From Skeletonema tropicum (Eukaryota > Bacillariophyta > Thalassiosirophyceae > Thalassiosirales > Thalassiosiraceae), in contig CM074127.1 in NCBI GenBank assembly GCA_037178625.1, positions 1,922,001-1,986,000 on the forward strand: 64,000 bases of DNA, in the 5' to 3' direction. The notes under the pieces are model-generated. The model worked only from the letters and a program-made list of their open reading frames with translations, did not search any database and was not told the origin of the DNA. Position 1 is the stretch's first letter. Every line of letters starts with the position of its first letter. This document shows positions 1 through 11,662 of this stretch, in pieces. Both the position numbers and the translations under genes were made by a program.

Positions 1-1499
1 ATCTCGACTGAGATGGGCTCACTCCAGAAGCGAAGCTTCAATGAGTTTTTCGATGTAAAATGTTCAGTGAAGACCTTTCACACTTCATTTTTCAGCATTT
101 GTCTTCGGACTCGAGGGCACATCCTCCAGCAAGTTGCAAAATAGGAGCCAAGATCAAGATGCGAAGTGTATCTTGGGCATTCTCCGATTCATGTGAGTTC
201 AGTTGCATTGGTATTCAATCCGGTTACGCAAGTACCAGTCGTCTCGCATCAAAAGCATTATTGCAGCATTTTAGGACAACTTCAGTACCGTACCATATAT
301 GCAGAACACACCGGTCCACCTATTTTTGTCCAGACTTCGTCTGAGCTAAGGAGCTACTCCAGAGGATTTGAGCTGACAGATATTTGTTTGAAGAGTATGA
401 ACACAAGGGAAATATCGAACCCCTGCCTGTGGATGGGATTAGGCCAAGTAAGGCAATGGCTATAACTAACCCCTTCGCTATGTAATCGCGACACGCCAGC
501 GAAAATCCACTACAAGGCAACAATTTCTCCTACTGAGATGAACAAGGCTGTGCACGTTGACAATGCACGTTCCCGAGGGAGGAGAAGAGTCAGGCAGTTT
601 AACTTCGGCGAAGGAAGAAGACGCTGCAGCAAGTCATTCTACACCACAAAGAAGAACACAAAACGCTAATGCCACGACAACAGCAGCGACTGAGGAATCA
701 ACCGCTACAACTCCATCAGCTCAGGTCTCAAAAGAGTTAGAGATGATCTTGCGTAAGCAGGGCTTCAACTTCGGAGATCTAAGCGCATACAAAAGCAGGC
801 AGAGAGATGTGCATGCCCTATTTACTTTGGAAATGCAGCAGACAACTCTCGCGAACGAGAGCTAGTAGATGTCTACCTATTGCTTCTTCCAACAGTGAGC
901 ACTGAACTTTCTAAGATCTCTATGCCGAATCACAACACTCAATTATACTCACAACAGATGCAGAAGTTACCATGATTATTGCCTTTCCATTAAGGAACTC
1001 CTACGATGCATCAGGCCGACAACGATTATCTTGCGGAAGCGATTATCACTGAACTAGAGTATTAGAGTCAAAGGTCATCGGGAGATAGTCCCCAGACCAG
1101 ATATGCCGAGATACCTGGCACGCAGCTTCAACTTGAAGGGAACTCCCCATCGGCTATACGTCGGGAGGGGGAGAGTATATTCAAATAAGGAGCTCCAAGT
1201 CAAGCACACCGAAAGGGAAGCTTGATCTAATGTTTGCACACGGTGGTATGCAGCAACGAGGGAGAGATATATAGACAGATCTATTCGCTAGTTTTGTGAA
1301 TACGTTGAATGTTCGACGACTAGACCTCATTTGCAATTGCAAGATCCATGAGTTGCAACCTCAATCCATAAATCTCGTCTAGCATGTTATCACAGGCGAA
1401 GTATGGAGAAGGATTTGGAAAGAACTCCCCATCGGACACCGGGAGGGGGAGAGTACATTCAAATAGGCAGACATATCTGCTCAAGCTGAAGAAGAATCT
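1..1499. other. gene-poor stretch with no recognised gene
   Basis: I see no convincing gene here. Short open frames exist, including one on + at about 557-865 rich in Thr, Ala and Ser, but none carries a motif I recognise. Two similar motifs of about 45 bases occur at about 1137-1190 and 1421-1468; both contain 'ctccccatcgg', then 'cgggagggggagagta' and 'attcaaata'. The region lies upstream of the decayed Copia fragment in the same orientation, so it may be the gag/integrase part of that element decayed beyond recognition. That is inference. Confidence 0.4.
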
Positions 1500-2590
1500 T
1501 TACAGGCTTTAGCAAGTCAAGTCTATTCGACCAAGGTTTGGAACCGAGCGAATTTGATAGTTGTCTTAAATTATCCGAAGAAGGGTTCGACTGTATCGAC
1601 GCAAGTATGCGGGGAATTGCATTCTAGTCAGTACAGGCACAGACACTCTTGACGACTTCGTGAAATTTCATGTCGACGGGAAAGAGTACTTCATTCTCAC
1701 AGACAAATAAGACATCGACAAGTTCACAGGGATTGAGATTGCTGTATCTTTCGAGCTCATTCAACCTCACCTTATCCGAAACGAATATTGTCAACGCAGA
1801 TCTCGACGGCAGTGATGAACGGGCCAAGTAGCGAAATCTAGATGAATGCTTCCTGAGAAAGCCATTTCCCATAGGACAGCAATGGATTTACTAAGCTCAT
1901 GGAATCACATTCGTACAATTCTGAGATGTTCGCCTATTCGCGAGGGAGTCGAGACCTGATACTGCGGTTGCTGCACACAAGTGTTCAAGATTCTAAGTGG
2001 ATCCAGCGTGGAGCCATGAAACAGCAATTATGCGGATAGAAAAGTATTTACGTTCTTTGATGAAATGGGGTTCATTTTCTAAGCCAGACGATCAGTTAGG
2101 TTAAGCTTTCGAATGTTACGTTGGATTCTGGAAGATAGCACGTGAGAATGCTGAATTTGAATCAGCGATCTATGTGATGTTGCGAACAGAATCATGTGTT
2201 CTCGTACTTGAGATTGTCACATACGGAATGAACGACTTTGAAGAGTAGCGCAAAGCGATATGAATCGATATGAACTGCAAGCACTCCTCGCGAGAAGTAT
2301 ATTCCTATGACGACGATGATGAAAGCATTACAGACGTTCTTCCCATTGAAGATGACAGTTCCAAGTTCAATTGCACAGTAGTGGATGTGGCAAAGGCAGG
2401 TATTCTTCCGTGAACAAACATACCTTTGAAGTATCGTCATTCTAAATCAATTGCGAATTCGAGGCGAATCGAAATCAAGTGCCGTCTGTAAGCAAGAGCA
2501 AGACCAACTTGCAAATGCATCAACTGAACAACTTGACACCGAAACCTTACTCGTTTATGCAAGATTCTTATCGAATGGTAATGCCTCGCC
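1500..2590 (+). pseudogene. decayed Ty1/Copia retrotransposon, reverse transcriptase to RNase H part
   Basis: Reading the + strand with frame changes gives the usual order of Copia C-terminal pol motifs. A reverse-transcriptase stretch at about 1585-1790 reads like TDTLDDFVKFHVDGKEY, then FILTDK, a stop, and DIDKFTGIEI. At about 1935-2000 comes RPDTAVAAHKCSRF followed by a stop and a SHETAIMRIEKYL-like motif. At about 2335-2440 a KFNCTVVDVAKAGILP segment resembles the RNase H 'EDN.GA' block. At about 2485-2580 QDQLANASTEQLDTET resembles the terminal 'DQLADIFTKPLDTETF' motif. Stops and frameshifts between blocks show the copy is dead. I found no flanking LTR pair. The family assignment rests on motif order only. 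Confidence 0.65.
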
Positions 2591-2793
2591 ACGAGGGAGT
2601 GTTGGAATACACGGGACTCAATCCGTGACCGAGTTACCTCGTACTAATCTACACGTGTATGCATCGAGGAATTGGCTCACCACCATCGACCGTAGTCTAA
2701 TCTAACTTACTTCTTGAAACCGATGTTAACTTCCATGTCGTGTTACGCCTACTGTAGTTAACGTGTTTCTTGCCCATTGAATAATAACAACAT

Positions 2794-5700
2794 CAGATCG
2801 GTTACGACACTGTAGCATCGCTTGTTTGAGAGCAATCTTCTTGTGCAGTGCAAATGAGCTTGTACGGTATCACCGCCGAGTATAATGGGCCACTAGAAGC
2901 GGCTCATGCGCATATTGACCACATGGTATACGATTTGGTAGAATGGAGTGCTGCTGGCCAGCCAACACTGGACCTCACAGATCGGTTACGACACTGTAGC
3001 ATCGCTTGTTTGAGAGCAATCTTCCTGTGCAGTGCAAATGAGCTTGTACGGTATCACCGCCGAGTATAATGGGCCACTAGAAGCGGCTCATGCGCATATT
3101 GACGACATGGGATACATTTTGGTAGAATGGAGTGCTGCTGGCCAGCCCACACTGGACCTCTCAGATCGGCTACGACACTGTAGCATCGCTTGTATGAGAG
3201 CAATCTTCCTGCGCAGTGCAAATGAGCTTGTATGGTATAACCGCCGAGTATAATGGGCCACTAGAAGCGGCTCATGCGCATATTGACGACATGGGATGCG
3301 ATTAGGTAGAATGGAGTGCTGCTGGCCAGCCCACACTGGACCTCTCAGATCGGCTACGACACTGTAGCATCGCTTGTATGAGAGCAATCTTCTTGTGCAG
3401 TGCTACTGATCTTGTATGGTATCACCGCCGAGTATAATGGGCCACTAGAAGCGGCTCATGCGTGTATTGATGACGATAGATACGATTTGGTAGAATGGAG
3501 TGCTGTTGACCAGCCCACACTGGACCTCTCAGATCGGCTACCAGACTGTAGCATCGCTTGTATATGAGAGCAATCTTCCTGCGCAGTGCAAATGAGCTTG
3601 TACGGTATCACCGCCGAGTATAATGGGCCACTAGAAGCGGCTCATGCGCATATTGACGACATGGGATACATTTTGGTAGAATGGAGTGCTGCTGGCCAGC
3701 CCACACTGGACCTCTCAGATCGGTTACGACACTGTAGCATCGCTTGTTTGAGAGCAATCTTCTTGTGCAATGCAAATGAGCTTGTACGGTATCACCGCCG
3801 AGTATAATGGGCCACTAGAAGCGGCTCATGCGCATATTGACCACATGGTATACGATTTGGTAGAATGGAGTGCTGCTGGCCAGCCAACACTGGACCTCAC
3901 AGATCGGTTACGACACTGTAGCATCGCTTGTTTGAGAGCAATCTTCCTGTGCAGTGCAAATGAGCTTGTACGGTATCACCGCCGAGTATAATGGGCCACT
4001 AGAAGCGGCTCATGCGTGTATTGACGACATGGGATACATTTTGGTAGAATGGAGTGCTGCTGGCCAGCCCACACTGGACCTCTCAGATCGGCTACGACAC
4101 TGTAGCATCGCTTGTATGAGAGCAATCTTCCTGCGCAGTGCAAATGAGCTTGTATGGTATAACCGCCGAGTATAATGGGCCACTAGAAGCGGCTCATGCG
4201 CATATTGACGACATGGGATGCGATTAGGTAGAATGGAGTGCTGCTGGCCAGCCCACACTGGACCTCTCAGATCGGCTACGACACTGTAGCATCGCTTGTA
4301 TGAGAGCAATCTTCTTGTGCAGTGCTAATGATCTTGTATGGTATCACCGCCGACTATAATGGGCCACTAGAAGCGGCTCATGCGTGTATTGATGACGATA
4401 GATACGATTTGGTAGAATGGAGTGCTGTTGACCAGCCCACACTGGACCTCTCAGATCGGCTACCAGACTGTAGCATCGCTTGTATATGAGAGCAATCTTC
4501 CTGCGCAGTGCAAATGAGCTTGTACGGTATCACCGCCGAGTATAATGGGCCACTAGAAGCGGCTCATGCGCATATTGACGACATGGGATGCGATTAGGTA
4601 GAATGGAGTGCTGCTGGCCAGCCCACACTGGACCTCTCAGATCGGCTACGACACTGTAGCATCGCTTGTATGAGAGCAATCTTCTTGTGCAGTGCTACTG
4701 ATCTTGTATGGTATCACCGCCGACTATAATGGGCCACTAGAAGCGGCTCATGCGTGTATTGATGACGATAGATACGATTTGGTAGAATGGAGTGCTGTTG
4801 ACCAGCCCACACTGGACCTCTCAGATCGGCTACCAGACTGTAGCATCGCTTGTATATGAGAGCAATCTTCCTGCGCAGTGCAAATGAGCTTGTACGGTAT
4901 CACCGCCGAGTATAATGGGCCACTAGAAGCGGCTCATGCGCATATTGACCACATGGTATACGATTTGGTAGAATGGAGTGCTGCTGGCCAGCCAACACTG
5001 GACCTCACAGATCGGTTACGACACTGTAGCATCGCTTGTTTGAGAGCAATCTTCCTGTGCAGTGCAAATGAGCTTGTACGGTATCACCGCCGAGTATAAT
5101 GGGCCACTAGAAGCGGCTCATGCGTGTATTGACGACATGGGATACATTTTGGTAGAATGGAGTGCTGCTGGCCAGCCCACACTGGACCTCTCAGATCGGC
5201 TACGACACTGTAGCATCGCTTGTATGAGAGCAATCTTCCTGCGCAGTGCAAATGAGCTTGTATGGTATAACCGCCGAGTATAATGGGCCACTAGAAGCGG
5301 CTAATGCGCATATTGACGACATGGGATGCGATTAGGTAGAATGGAGTGCTGCTGGCCAGCCCACACTGGACCTCTCAGATCGGCTACGACACTGTAGCAT
5401 CGCTTGTATGAGAGCAATCTTCTTGTGCAGTGCTAATGATCTTGTATGGTATCACCGCCGACTATAATGGGCCACTAGAAGCGGCTCATGCGTGTATTGA
5501 TGACGATAGATACGATTTGGTAGAATGGAGTGCTGTTGACCAGCCCACACTGGACCTCTCAGATCGGCTACCAGACTGTAGCATCGCTTGTATATGAGAG
5601 CAATCTTCCTGCGCAGTGCAAATGAGCTTGTACGGTATCACCGCCGAGTATAATGGGCCACTAGAAGCGGCTCATGCGCATATTGACGACATGGGATGCG

Positions 5701-8595
5701 ATTAGGTAGAATGGAGTGCTGCTGGCCAGCCCACACTGGACCTCTCAGATCGGCTACCAGACTGTAGCATCGCTTGTATGAGAGCAATCTTCTTGTGCAG
5801 TGCTACTGATCTTGTATGGTATCACCGCCGAGTATAATGGGCCACTAGAAGCGGCTCATGCGTGTATTGATGACGATAGATACGATTTGGTAGAATGGAG
5901 TGCTGTTGACCAGCCCACACTGGACCTCTCAGATCGGCTACCAGACTGTAGCATCGCTTGTATATGAGAGCAATCTTCCTGCGCAGTGCAAATGAGCTTG
6001 TACGGTATCACCGCCGAGTATAATGGGCCACTAGAAGCGGCTCATGCGCATATTGACGACATGGGATGCGATTAGGTAGAATGGAGTGCTGCTGGCCAGC
6101 CCACACTGGACCTCTCAGATCGGCTACCAGACTGTAGCATCGCTTGTATGAGAGCAATCTTCTTGTGCAGTGCTACTGATCTTGTATGGTATCACCGCCG
6201 AGTATAATGGGCCACTAGAAGCGGCTCATGCGTGTATTGATGACGATAGATACGATTTGGTAGAATGGAGTGCTGTTGACCAGCCCACACTGGACCTCTC
6301 AGATCGGCTACCAGACTGTAGCATCGCTTGTATATGAGAGCAATCTTCCTGCGCAGTGCAAATGAGCTTGTACGGTATCACCGCCGAGTATAATGGGCCA
6401 CTAGAAGCGGCTCATGCGCATATTGACGACATGGGATACATTTTGGTAGAATGGAGTGCTGCTGGCCAGCCCACACTGGACCTCTCAGATCGGTTACGAC
6501 ACTGTAGCATCGCTTGTTTGAGAGCAATCTTCTTGTGCAGTGCAAATGAGCTTGTACGGTATCACCGCCGAGTATAATGGGCCACTAGAAGCGGCTCATG
6601 CGCATATTGACCACATGGTATACGATTTGGTAGAATGGAGTGCTGCTGGCCAGCCAACACTGGACCTCACAGATCGGTTACGACACTGTAGCATCGCTTG
6701 TTTGAGAGCAATCTTCCTGTGCAGTGCAAATGAGCTTGTACGGTATCACCGCCGAGTATAATGGGCCACTAGAAGCGGCTCATGCGTGTATTGACGACAT
6801 GGGATACATTTTGGTAGAATGGAGTGCTGCTGGCCAGCCCACACTGGACCTCTCAGATCGGCTACGACACTGTAGCATCGCTTGTATGAGAGCAATCTTC
6901 CTGCGCAGTGCAAATGAGCTTGTATGGTATAACCGCCGAGTATAATGGGCCACTAGAAGCGGCTCATGCGCATATTGACGACATGGGATGCGATTAGGTA
7001 GAATGGAGTGCTGCTGGCCAGCCCACACTGGACCTCTCAGATCGGCTACGACACTGTAGCATCGCTTGTATGAGAGCAATCTTCTTGTGCAGTGCTAATG
7101 ATCTTGTATGGTATCACCGCCGAGTATAATGGGCCACTAGAAGCGGCTCATGCGTGTATTGATGACGATAGATACGATTTGGTAGAATGGAGTGCTGTTG
7201 ACCAGCCCACACTGGACCTCTCAGATCGGCTACCAGACTGTAGCATCGCTTGTATATGAGAGCAATCTTCCTGCGCAGTGCAAATGAGCTTGTACGGTAT
7301 CACCGCCGAGTATAATGGGCCACTAGAAGCGGCTCATGCGCATATTGACGACATGGGATACGATTTGGTAGAATGGAGTGCTGCTGGCCAGCCCACACTG
7401 GACCTCTCAGATCGGCTAAGACACTGTAGCATCGCTTGTATATGAGAGCAATCTTCCTGTGCAGTGCAAATGAGCTTGTATGGTATCACCACCGAGTATA
7501 ATGGGCCACTAGAAGCGGCTCATGCGCATATTGACGACATGGGATACATTTTGGTAGAATGGAGTGCTGCTGGCCAGCCCACACTGGACCTCTCAGATCG
7601 GTTACGACACTGTAGCATCGCTTGTTTGAGAGCAATCTTCCTGTGCAGTGCAAATGAGCTTGTACGGTATCACCGCCGAGTATAATGGGCCACTAGAAGC
7701 GGCTCATGCGCATATTGACGACATGGTATACGATTTGGTAGAATGGAGTGCTGCTGGCCAGCCAACACTGGACCTCTCAGATCGGTTACGACACTGTAGC
7801 ATCGCTTGTATGAGAGCAATCTTCCTGTGCAGTGCAAATGAGCTTGTACGGTATCACCGCCGAGTATAATGGGCCACTAGAAGCGGCTCATGCGTGTATT
7901 GACGACATGGGATACATTTTGGTAGAATGGAGTGCTGCTGGCCAGCCCACACTGGACCTCTCAGATCGGCTACGACACTGTAGCATCGCTTGTATGAGAG
8001 CAATCTTCTTGTGCAGTGCAAATGAGTTTGTATGGTATTACCGCCGAGTATAATGGGCCACTAGAAGCGGCTCATGCGCATATTGACGACATGGGATGCG
8101 ATTAGGTAGAATGGAGTGCTGCTGGCCAGCCCACACTGGACCTCTCAGATCGGCTACGACACTGTAGCATCGCTTGTATGAGAGCAATCTTCTTGTGCAG
8201 TGCTAATGATCTTGTATGGTATCACCACCGAGTATAATGGGCCACTAGAAGCGGCTCATGCGTGTATTGATGACGATAGATACGATTTGGTAGAATGGAG
8301 TGCTGTTGACCAGCCCACACTGGACCTCTCAGATCGGCTACGACACTGTAGCATCGCTTGTATGAGAGCAATCTTCCTGTGCAGTGCAAATGAGCTTGTA
8401 CGGTAGCACCGCCGAGTATAATGGGCCACTAGAAGCGGCTCATGCGCATATTGACGACATGGGATACGATTTGGTAGAATGGAGTGCTGCTGGCCAGCCC
8501 ACACTGGACCTCTCAGATCGGCTACGACACTGTAGCATCGCTTGTATATGAGAGCAATCTTCCTGCGCTTGTATAGTACCTATCCCCGCCGAGTA
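2794..8595. repeat. satellite array, about 31 units of ~184 bp with higher-order organisation
   Basis: A unit of 184 bp (186 bp in one subtype) is repeated head to tail about 31 times with no interruption. Each unit contains 'agatcggctacgacactgta', 'gagtataatgggccactaga' and the 10-bp palindrome GCTGGCCAGC. I can sort units into subtypes: A ('gaccacatggtatacg'), B ('gacatgggatacatttt'), C ('gacatgggatgcgattagg'), D ('gatgacgatagatacg', palindrome broken to GTTGACCAGC, plus a 2-bp 'ta' insertion) and E ('gacatgggatacgatttgg'). The order is ABCD, B'ABCDCD, ABCDCDCD, B'ABCD, E B' A' B'' C D' E'. The block B'ABCD therefore recurs with a 922-bp period, and a C-D dimer is expanded locally. Unit length is not a multiple of three, so the 71-73 residue open frames that recur once per unit shift frame each time and are unlikely to be coding. 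Confidence 0.95.
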
Positions 8596-8753
8596 GTACT
8601 ACGTGTGTAGCATTTTTTGCAAGTGTTTTTCACTACTGAGGGAATGTTAGTTTTGAAATACTGATGGAGTCCTTTAAGATAGTAAGTGACTCGTACTGGA
8701 ATGATAGATCAGCTGATAGATCAGCTTTAAACAGGAATTAACTTGTTTACAAA

Positions 8754-10301
8754 TTAAAGTGCTTCTAATGTGTTCCAATCAACATAATACAGAGCTTCTT
8801 TCGACACGCCAGCATCAAGTTGCGCTTGAATTTCCATCTTCATTTTTGTCATACGGACATCAAGTATTGCATTTGCAGCTCTCCAGACGGCGTAGTCTGC
8901 TGGTTCTTTCTGTTTCACAATTTCTCTGTGTTCCGCTGTCCAACCCACAGATTCTGTTGGATGGCAGTCTTGAATGCGATGTTGAGGTATTCTCTCCAGC
9001 GGTTTTGATTTGAAATAATAGTAAAACAGAATGGTCGACTCTTTCATTCTCTCTGTTATCCCAAACCAGATAAAATCTGGCTCAGGAGGGCTACCATCGC
9101 CTGCACCACTGATTGTTAAATCGAGGCCACCCAAATCTTGCAGTGTATACTCTTCAACGTTCTCAACAGAATATCCTTCAGATTCCTCAGCACTTTTATA
9201 CCCGAAGCTCATGCCAACATAGGCTGTGCCCCCAAATTCTTGCCCACGGTGATACCTTCCCATTAATCCTTTGAACATGGAGCGATAGTGCTTGTCATAT
9301 TGATAATGCGCAAGTAAGTGAGATGGAGAGCGGCAGTGCTCGAATATATCGACTCCTTTAGCATGATCTTGGCATTGCTGTTTTTGCTGACCGTTGACTT
9401 TCGCCCCACTTTTACATTTGTCGATCAAGTTTTGTGTCTTGATATCAACCAGTGCACTAACATTCAGTCCATCTTTAGGAGAACACACTTGATCAAGACC
9501 TTCTTTCGCCCGTTGTCGATTAAATTTGTTAATCTCTGCATTCAAGCCACACATAATCATTGCATGATTTGATGCCCGAAAATCAGTTGGTTCTCTCAGC
9601 ATTGTAATAGCCCGGAGTCGTTTGTTTGGCATTTGTTCTTGAAAGAACTTGGCAGTTTTGGTTCTATGGGGTCCATAAACAGGTCGCAAGCCAGTGTGTG
9701 CGTATGAAGCTTTGTATGGCAAGTCTTCACGTTTGGTACCCTCCGCAAGTCGCTTATTGATATCTAACAGTGCCTCATCATGGTCAAAATCACCTGATTC
9801 GTAGGATCCCGGCAGTATCCCTTCCCAATATTTGCCAACTTTCCGTAGCCCCACGGTTTGGTCCATGAAATTGCTGATAGAAGTACCCCCACTCTTGTAA
9901 AGATGGTGAAAGTGAAAAAAATCCTGCTCTGGATTGTAATCATTTGCTTTTTCAAATTGCTGAACCAGTAAAGAGGCTGCATTAGGGGTTGTAAGATTCC
10001 ATTTAGCCGCTATTTCCATTGCCATTTCATTGTATTGATTTCTTTGATCTCTTTTCGTTGTCGACGGCTCCGTCAAATCCCTAGGTGACTTAGCATAATT
10101 AATTTCAGTTTTGATCTTTTCAGGACTCATAATATCTCCAACTTGGTGATTATCAATAATGCGCATCATTTTCAGAAGCGCCAGCAGAGATCCAATATAT
10201 ATAAACACAGCAGCTGATACCAGAACCTTTGAGTATTTTGACATCATGCTGTTTTGTGCAACGCTGCCTTTGTAGCCGGCAACAGCACCAGGAAGCGACA
10301 T
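8754..10301 (-). CDS. type II membrane sulfotransferase (Golgi carbohydrate type)
   Basis: This intact 515-residue protein looks like a Golgi sulfotransferase that moves sulfate from PAPS to a glycan or similar acceptor. It has a short cytosolic N-terminus and one membrane anchor at about residues 25-45. The 5'-phosphosulfate loop HHLYKSGGTS is near residues 132-141, and the 3'-phosphate motif TMLREPTDFRAS is near 233-244. The rest is a lumenal domain with several Cys and ends with an aromatic FIWFGITERM segment typical of the Sulfotransfer_2-like group. The start ATG at 10299-10301 is the first in frame. It is the only intact gene between the satellite (about 160 bp from its stop codon) and the transposon-rich block. 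The acceptor cannot be read from sequence; heparan-type or galactan sulfation are both possible. Confidence 0.75.
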   Translation of the reverse strand: MSLPGAVAGYKGSVAQNSMMSKYSKVLVSAAVFIYIGSLLALLKMMRIIDNHQVGDIMSPEKIKTEINYAKSPRDLTEPSTTKRDQRNQYNEMAMEIAAKWNLTTPNAASLLVQQFEKANDYNPEQDFFHFHHLYKSGGTSISNFMDQTVGLRKVGKYWEGILPGSYESGDFDHDEALLDINKRLAEGTKREDLPYKASYAHTGLRPVYGPHRTKTAKFFQEQMPNKRLRAITMLREPTDFRASNHAMIMCGLNAEINKFNRQRAKEGLDQVCSPKDGLNVSALVDIKTQNLIDKCKSGAKVNGQQKQQCQDHAKGVDIFEHCRSPSHLLAHYQYDKHYRSMFKGLMGRYHRGQEFGGTAYVGMSFGYKSAEESEGYSVENVEEYTLQDLGGLDLTISGAGDGSPPEPDFIWFGITERMKESTILFYYYFKSKPLERIPQHRIQDCHPTESVGWTAEHREIVKQKEPADYAVWRAANAILDVRMTKMKMEIQAQLDAGVSKEALYYVDWNTLEAL

Positions 10302-10426
10302 GAGAGTTGTGCACAGTGCAAAGCTGGTGAAGACGATTTTTTTCTTGTGTTGAATAGTTCAAGACGAAATGAATTTAGCCACATCTAAACATAAAACTAC
10401 AAGCCAAGCGGTGTCGCTTACTGCTG

Positions 10427-10495
10427 TAGATTTTAATGATTCCAAGCAGTTTACTCTGAGTAGGGTGGTAGTGGAGAGTCTGCCTAAAATCTAAA
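10427..10495 (+). repeat. dispersed repeat, copy 1 (partner at about 22005-22075)
   Basis: A segment containing 'gattttaatgattccaag', then 'agtagggt.gtagtg..tagtctgcctaa', is matched in the same orientation at about 22005-22075 with a few substitutions and small indels. Further out, both loci also share a 'gctgtctcac..gtgtcgg' segment (about 11709 and about 22113). The two loci are probably remains of one transposon family; which one is unknown. Confidence 0.6.
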
Positions 10496-10504
10496 TAATG
10501 AGAG

Positions 10505-10650
10505 GAGCTAAGTCGTTCGTTCTGTCGTTCGGTCGTTCGTTCTGTCGTTCTGTCGTTCTGTCGGTCGTTCGTTCTGTCGTTCTGTCGGTCGTTCGTTCTG
10601 TCGTTCGGTCGGTCGGTCGTCGGTCGGTCGGTCGTTCTGTCGTTCTGTCC
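10505..10650. repeat. (GTTC/GGTC/GTCT)n microsatellite-like tract
   Basis: A tract built almost only from the words 'cgttc', 'tgtcg' and 'ggtcg' runs for about 145 bp. It yields spurious low-complexity open frames on both strands (Arg-Ser-Val on +, Asp-Arg-Thr/Asn on -). It directly abuts the G/C-run minisatellite that follows. Confidence 0.9.
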
Positions 10651-10685
10651 GGGCCCTTTGGCGTGTCCTTTGGCCTTCACGGGCA

Positions 10686-10970
10686 TTTTCGATCGACTCT
10701 TTCTTTGATTGGCTTGATTTGACCCCTTGCCCCCCCCCGTTTTTAGAGTTTTCGATTGACTCTTTCTTTGATTGCCTTAGATTTGAATGTTCAGGGGGGG
10801 ACACCCCCCCTTGCCCCCCCCGTGTTTAGAATTTTCGATTGACTCTTTCTTTGATTGGCTTAGATTTGATTGTTCAGGGGGGACACCCCCCCTTGCCCCC
10901 CCGTGTTTAGAATTTTCGATTGACTCTTTCTTTGATTGGCTTAGATTTGATTGTTCAGGGGGGGACACAC
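10686..10970. repeat. minisatellite of ~63-83 bp units with long G and C runs
   Basis: Four copies of a unit start at 10686, 10749, 10832 and 10913, each opening with 'ttttcgat.gactctttcttt' and then 'gattg.cttagattt'. Between them lie G runs of 6-7 followed by 'acac' and C runs of 7-8, then 'ttg' and another C run. Each linker could fold into a strong G:C hairpin. The copies are nearly identical, so the expansion is recent. Open frames here are repeat artefacts. Confidence 0.9.
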
Positions 10971-11623
10971 GGAAGAGGCAAATGGACCTACTCGGATTCG
11001 GTGAATGGAAGAGAGGAAAGAAGTGTGGTCAGTTTGAAAACATTTATATTGTCAGGGTCGAGGTCAGCGAGCAAGTCTACTACGAGAACGATGAAGTCAA
11101 ATCGGACTCTTGACTAACTGGAAAACAAAATTTGATATTGTGTGTAACTTAGCACAGAGTTCTGGGGTCGATCTTGAAACCCTCAACAATATCAGAAATG
11201 AACATGATACTCTTACATTGTACAACAAGGCTCTCACTTCTAACGTCAATTACATCACCACTTTCACCAACATTAAGAAGGAATCCGAGAGTGGGTACTA
11301 ACTCTGCCAAATCATACTAACAGTCCTGTAGAATATTATTTCACCAAATGATTTACGTCTCGCTCTAATTTCTTCCTACCTGTCTTCAATCGTTTCCACA
11401 CGTTCACATTAAACCTCTTCATAGATAATCCCTCTCACATAAATCAATATTCTCCCAACCGTTTCTCAGTAATCACTACACAGCATTCGTAGAAGGCAAT
11501 GTACAACCTTTATTACATAATTATTAAAGTGTTACATAACGTACTATTTGAATACTGCTATGTATATAAGTAGACACAATCAATATCGTAGTAGATAGCC
11601 GGTGCCTCCTCTCTTATTTAGAA

Positions 11624-11662
11624 AACCCGCGCAGCGGCTAGACGAGCGTCAGCGAGGCTAGT
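11624..11662 (+). repeat. short dispersed GC-rich repeat, copy 1
   Basis: A segment of about 39 bases beginning 'acccgcgcagcggctag' and ending 'cagcgaggctagt' is matched, with two single-base insertions and one substitution, at 63204-63241 in the same orientation, more than 50 kb away. Its GC content stands out against AT-rich surroundings at both places. It may be the end of a small transposon family. Confidence 0.65.

Noticed and set aside
557..865. 102-codon + frame with Thr/Ala-rich composition
   Set aside because: Low-complexity composition and no recognisable domain, in a region of dead transposon sequence; support is insufficient to call a gene.
2848..8406. About a dozen open frames of 68-73 residues in the satellite, all variants of MSLYGITAEYNG...
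   Set aside because: They recur because the repeat recurs. The unit is 184 bp, so frame changes each unit, several units carry stops, and no domain is seen.
2794..8595. CRISPR-like array
   Set aside because: The sequence is eukaryotic, the units are 184 bp without unique spacers, and neighbouring units differ by subtype-specific substitutions rather than by spacers.
10498..10804. Open frames rich in Arg-Ser-Val (+) and Asp-Arg-Thr-Asn (-)
   Set aside because: They are translations of the simple-sequence tract on either strand.
10976..11301. Broken small gene across two adjacent + frames
   Set aside because: No recognised domain, no splice sites giving a clean join, and the upstream frame begins inside the minisatellite.
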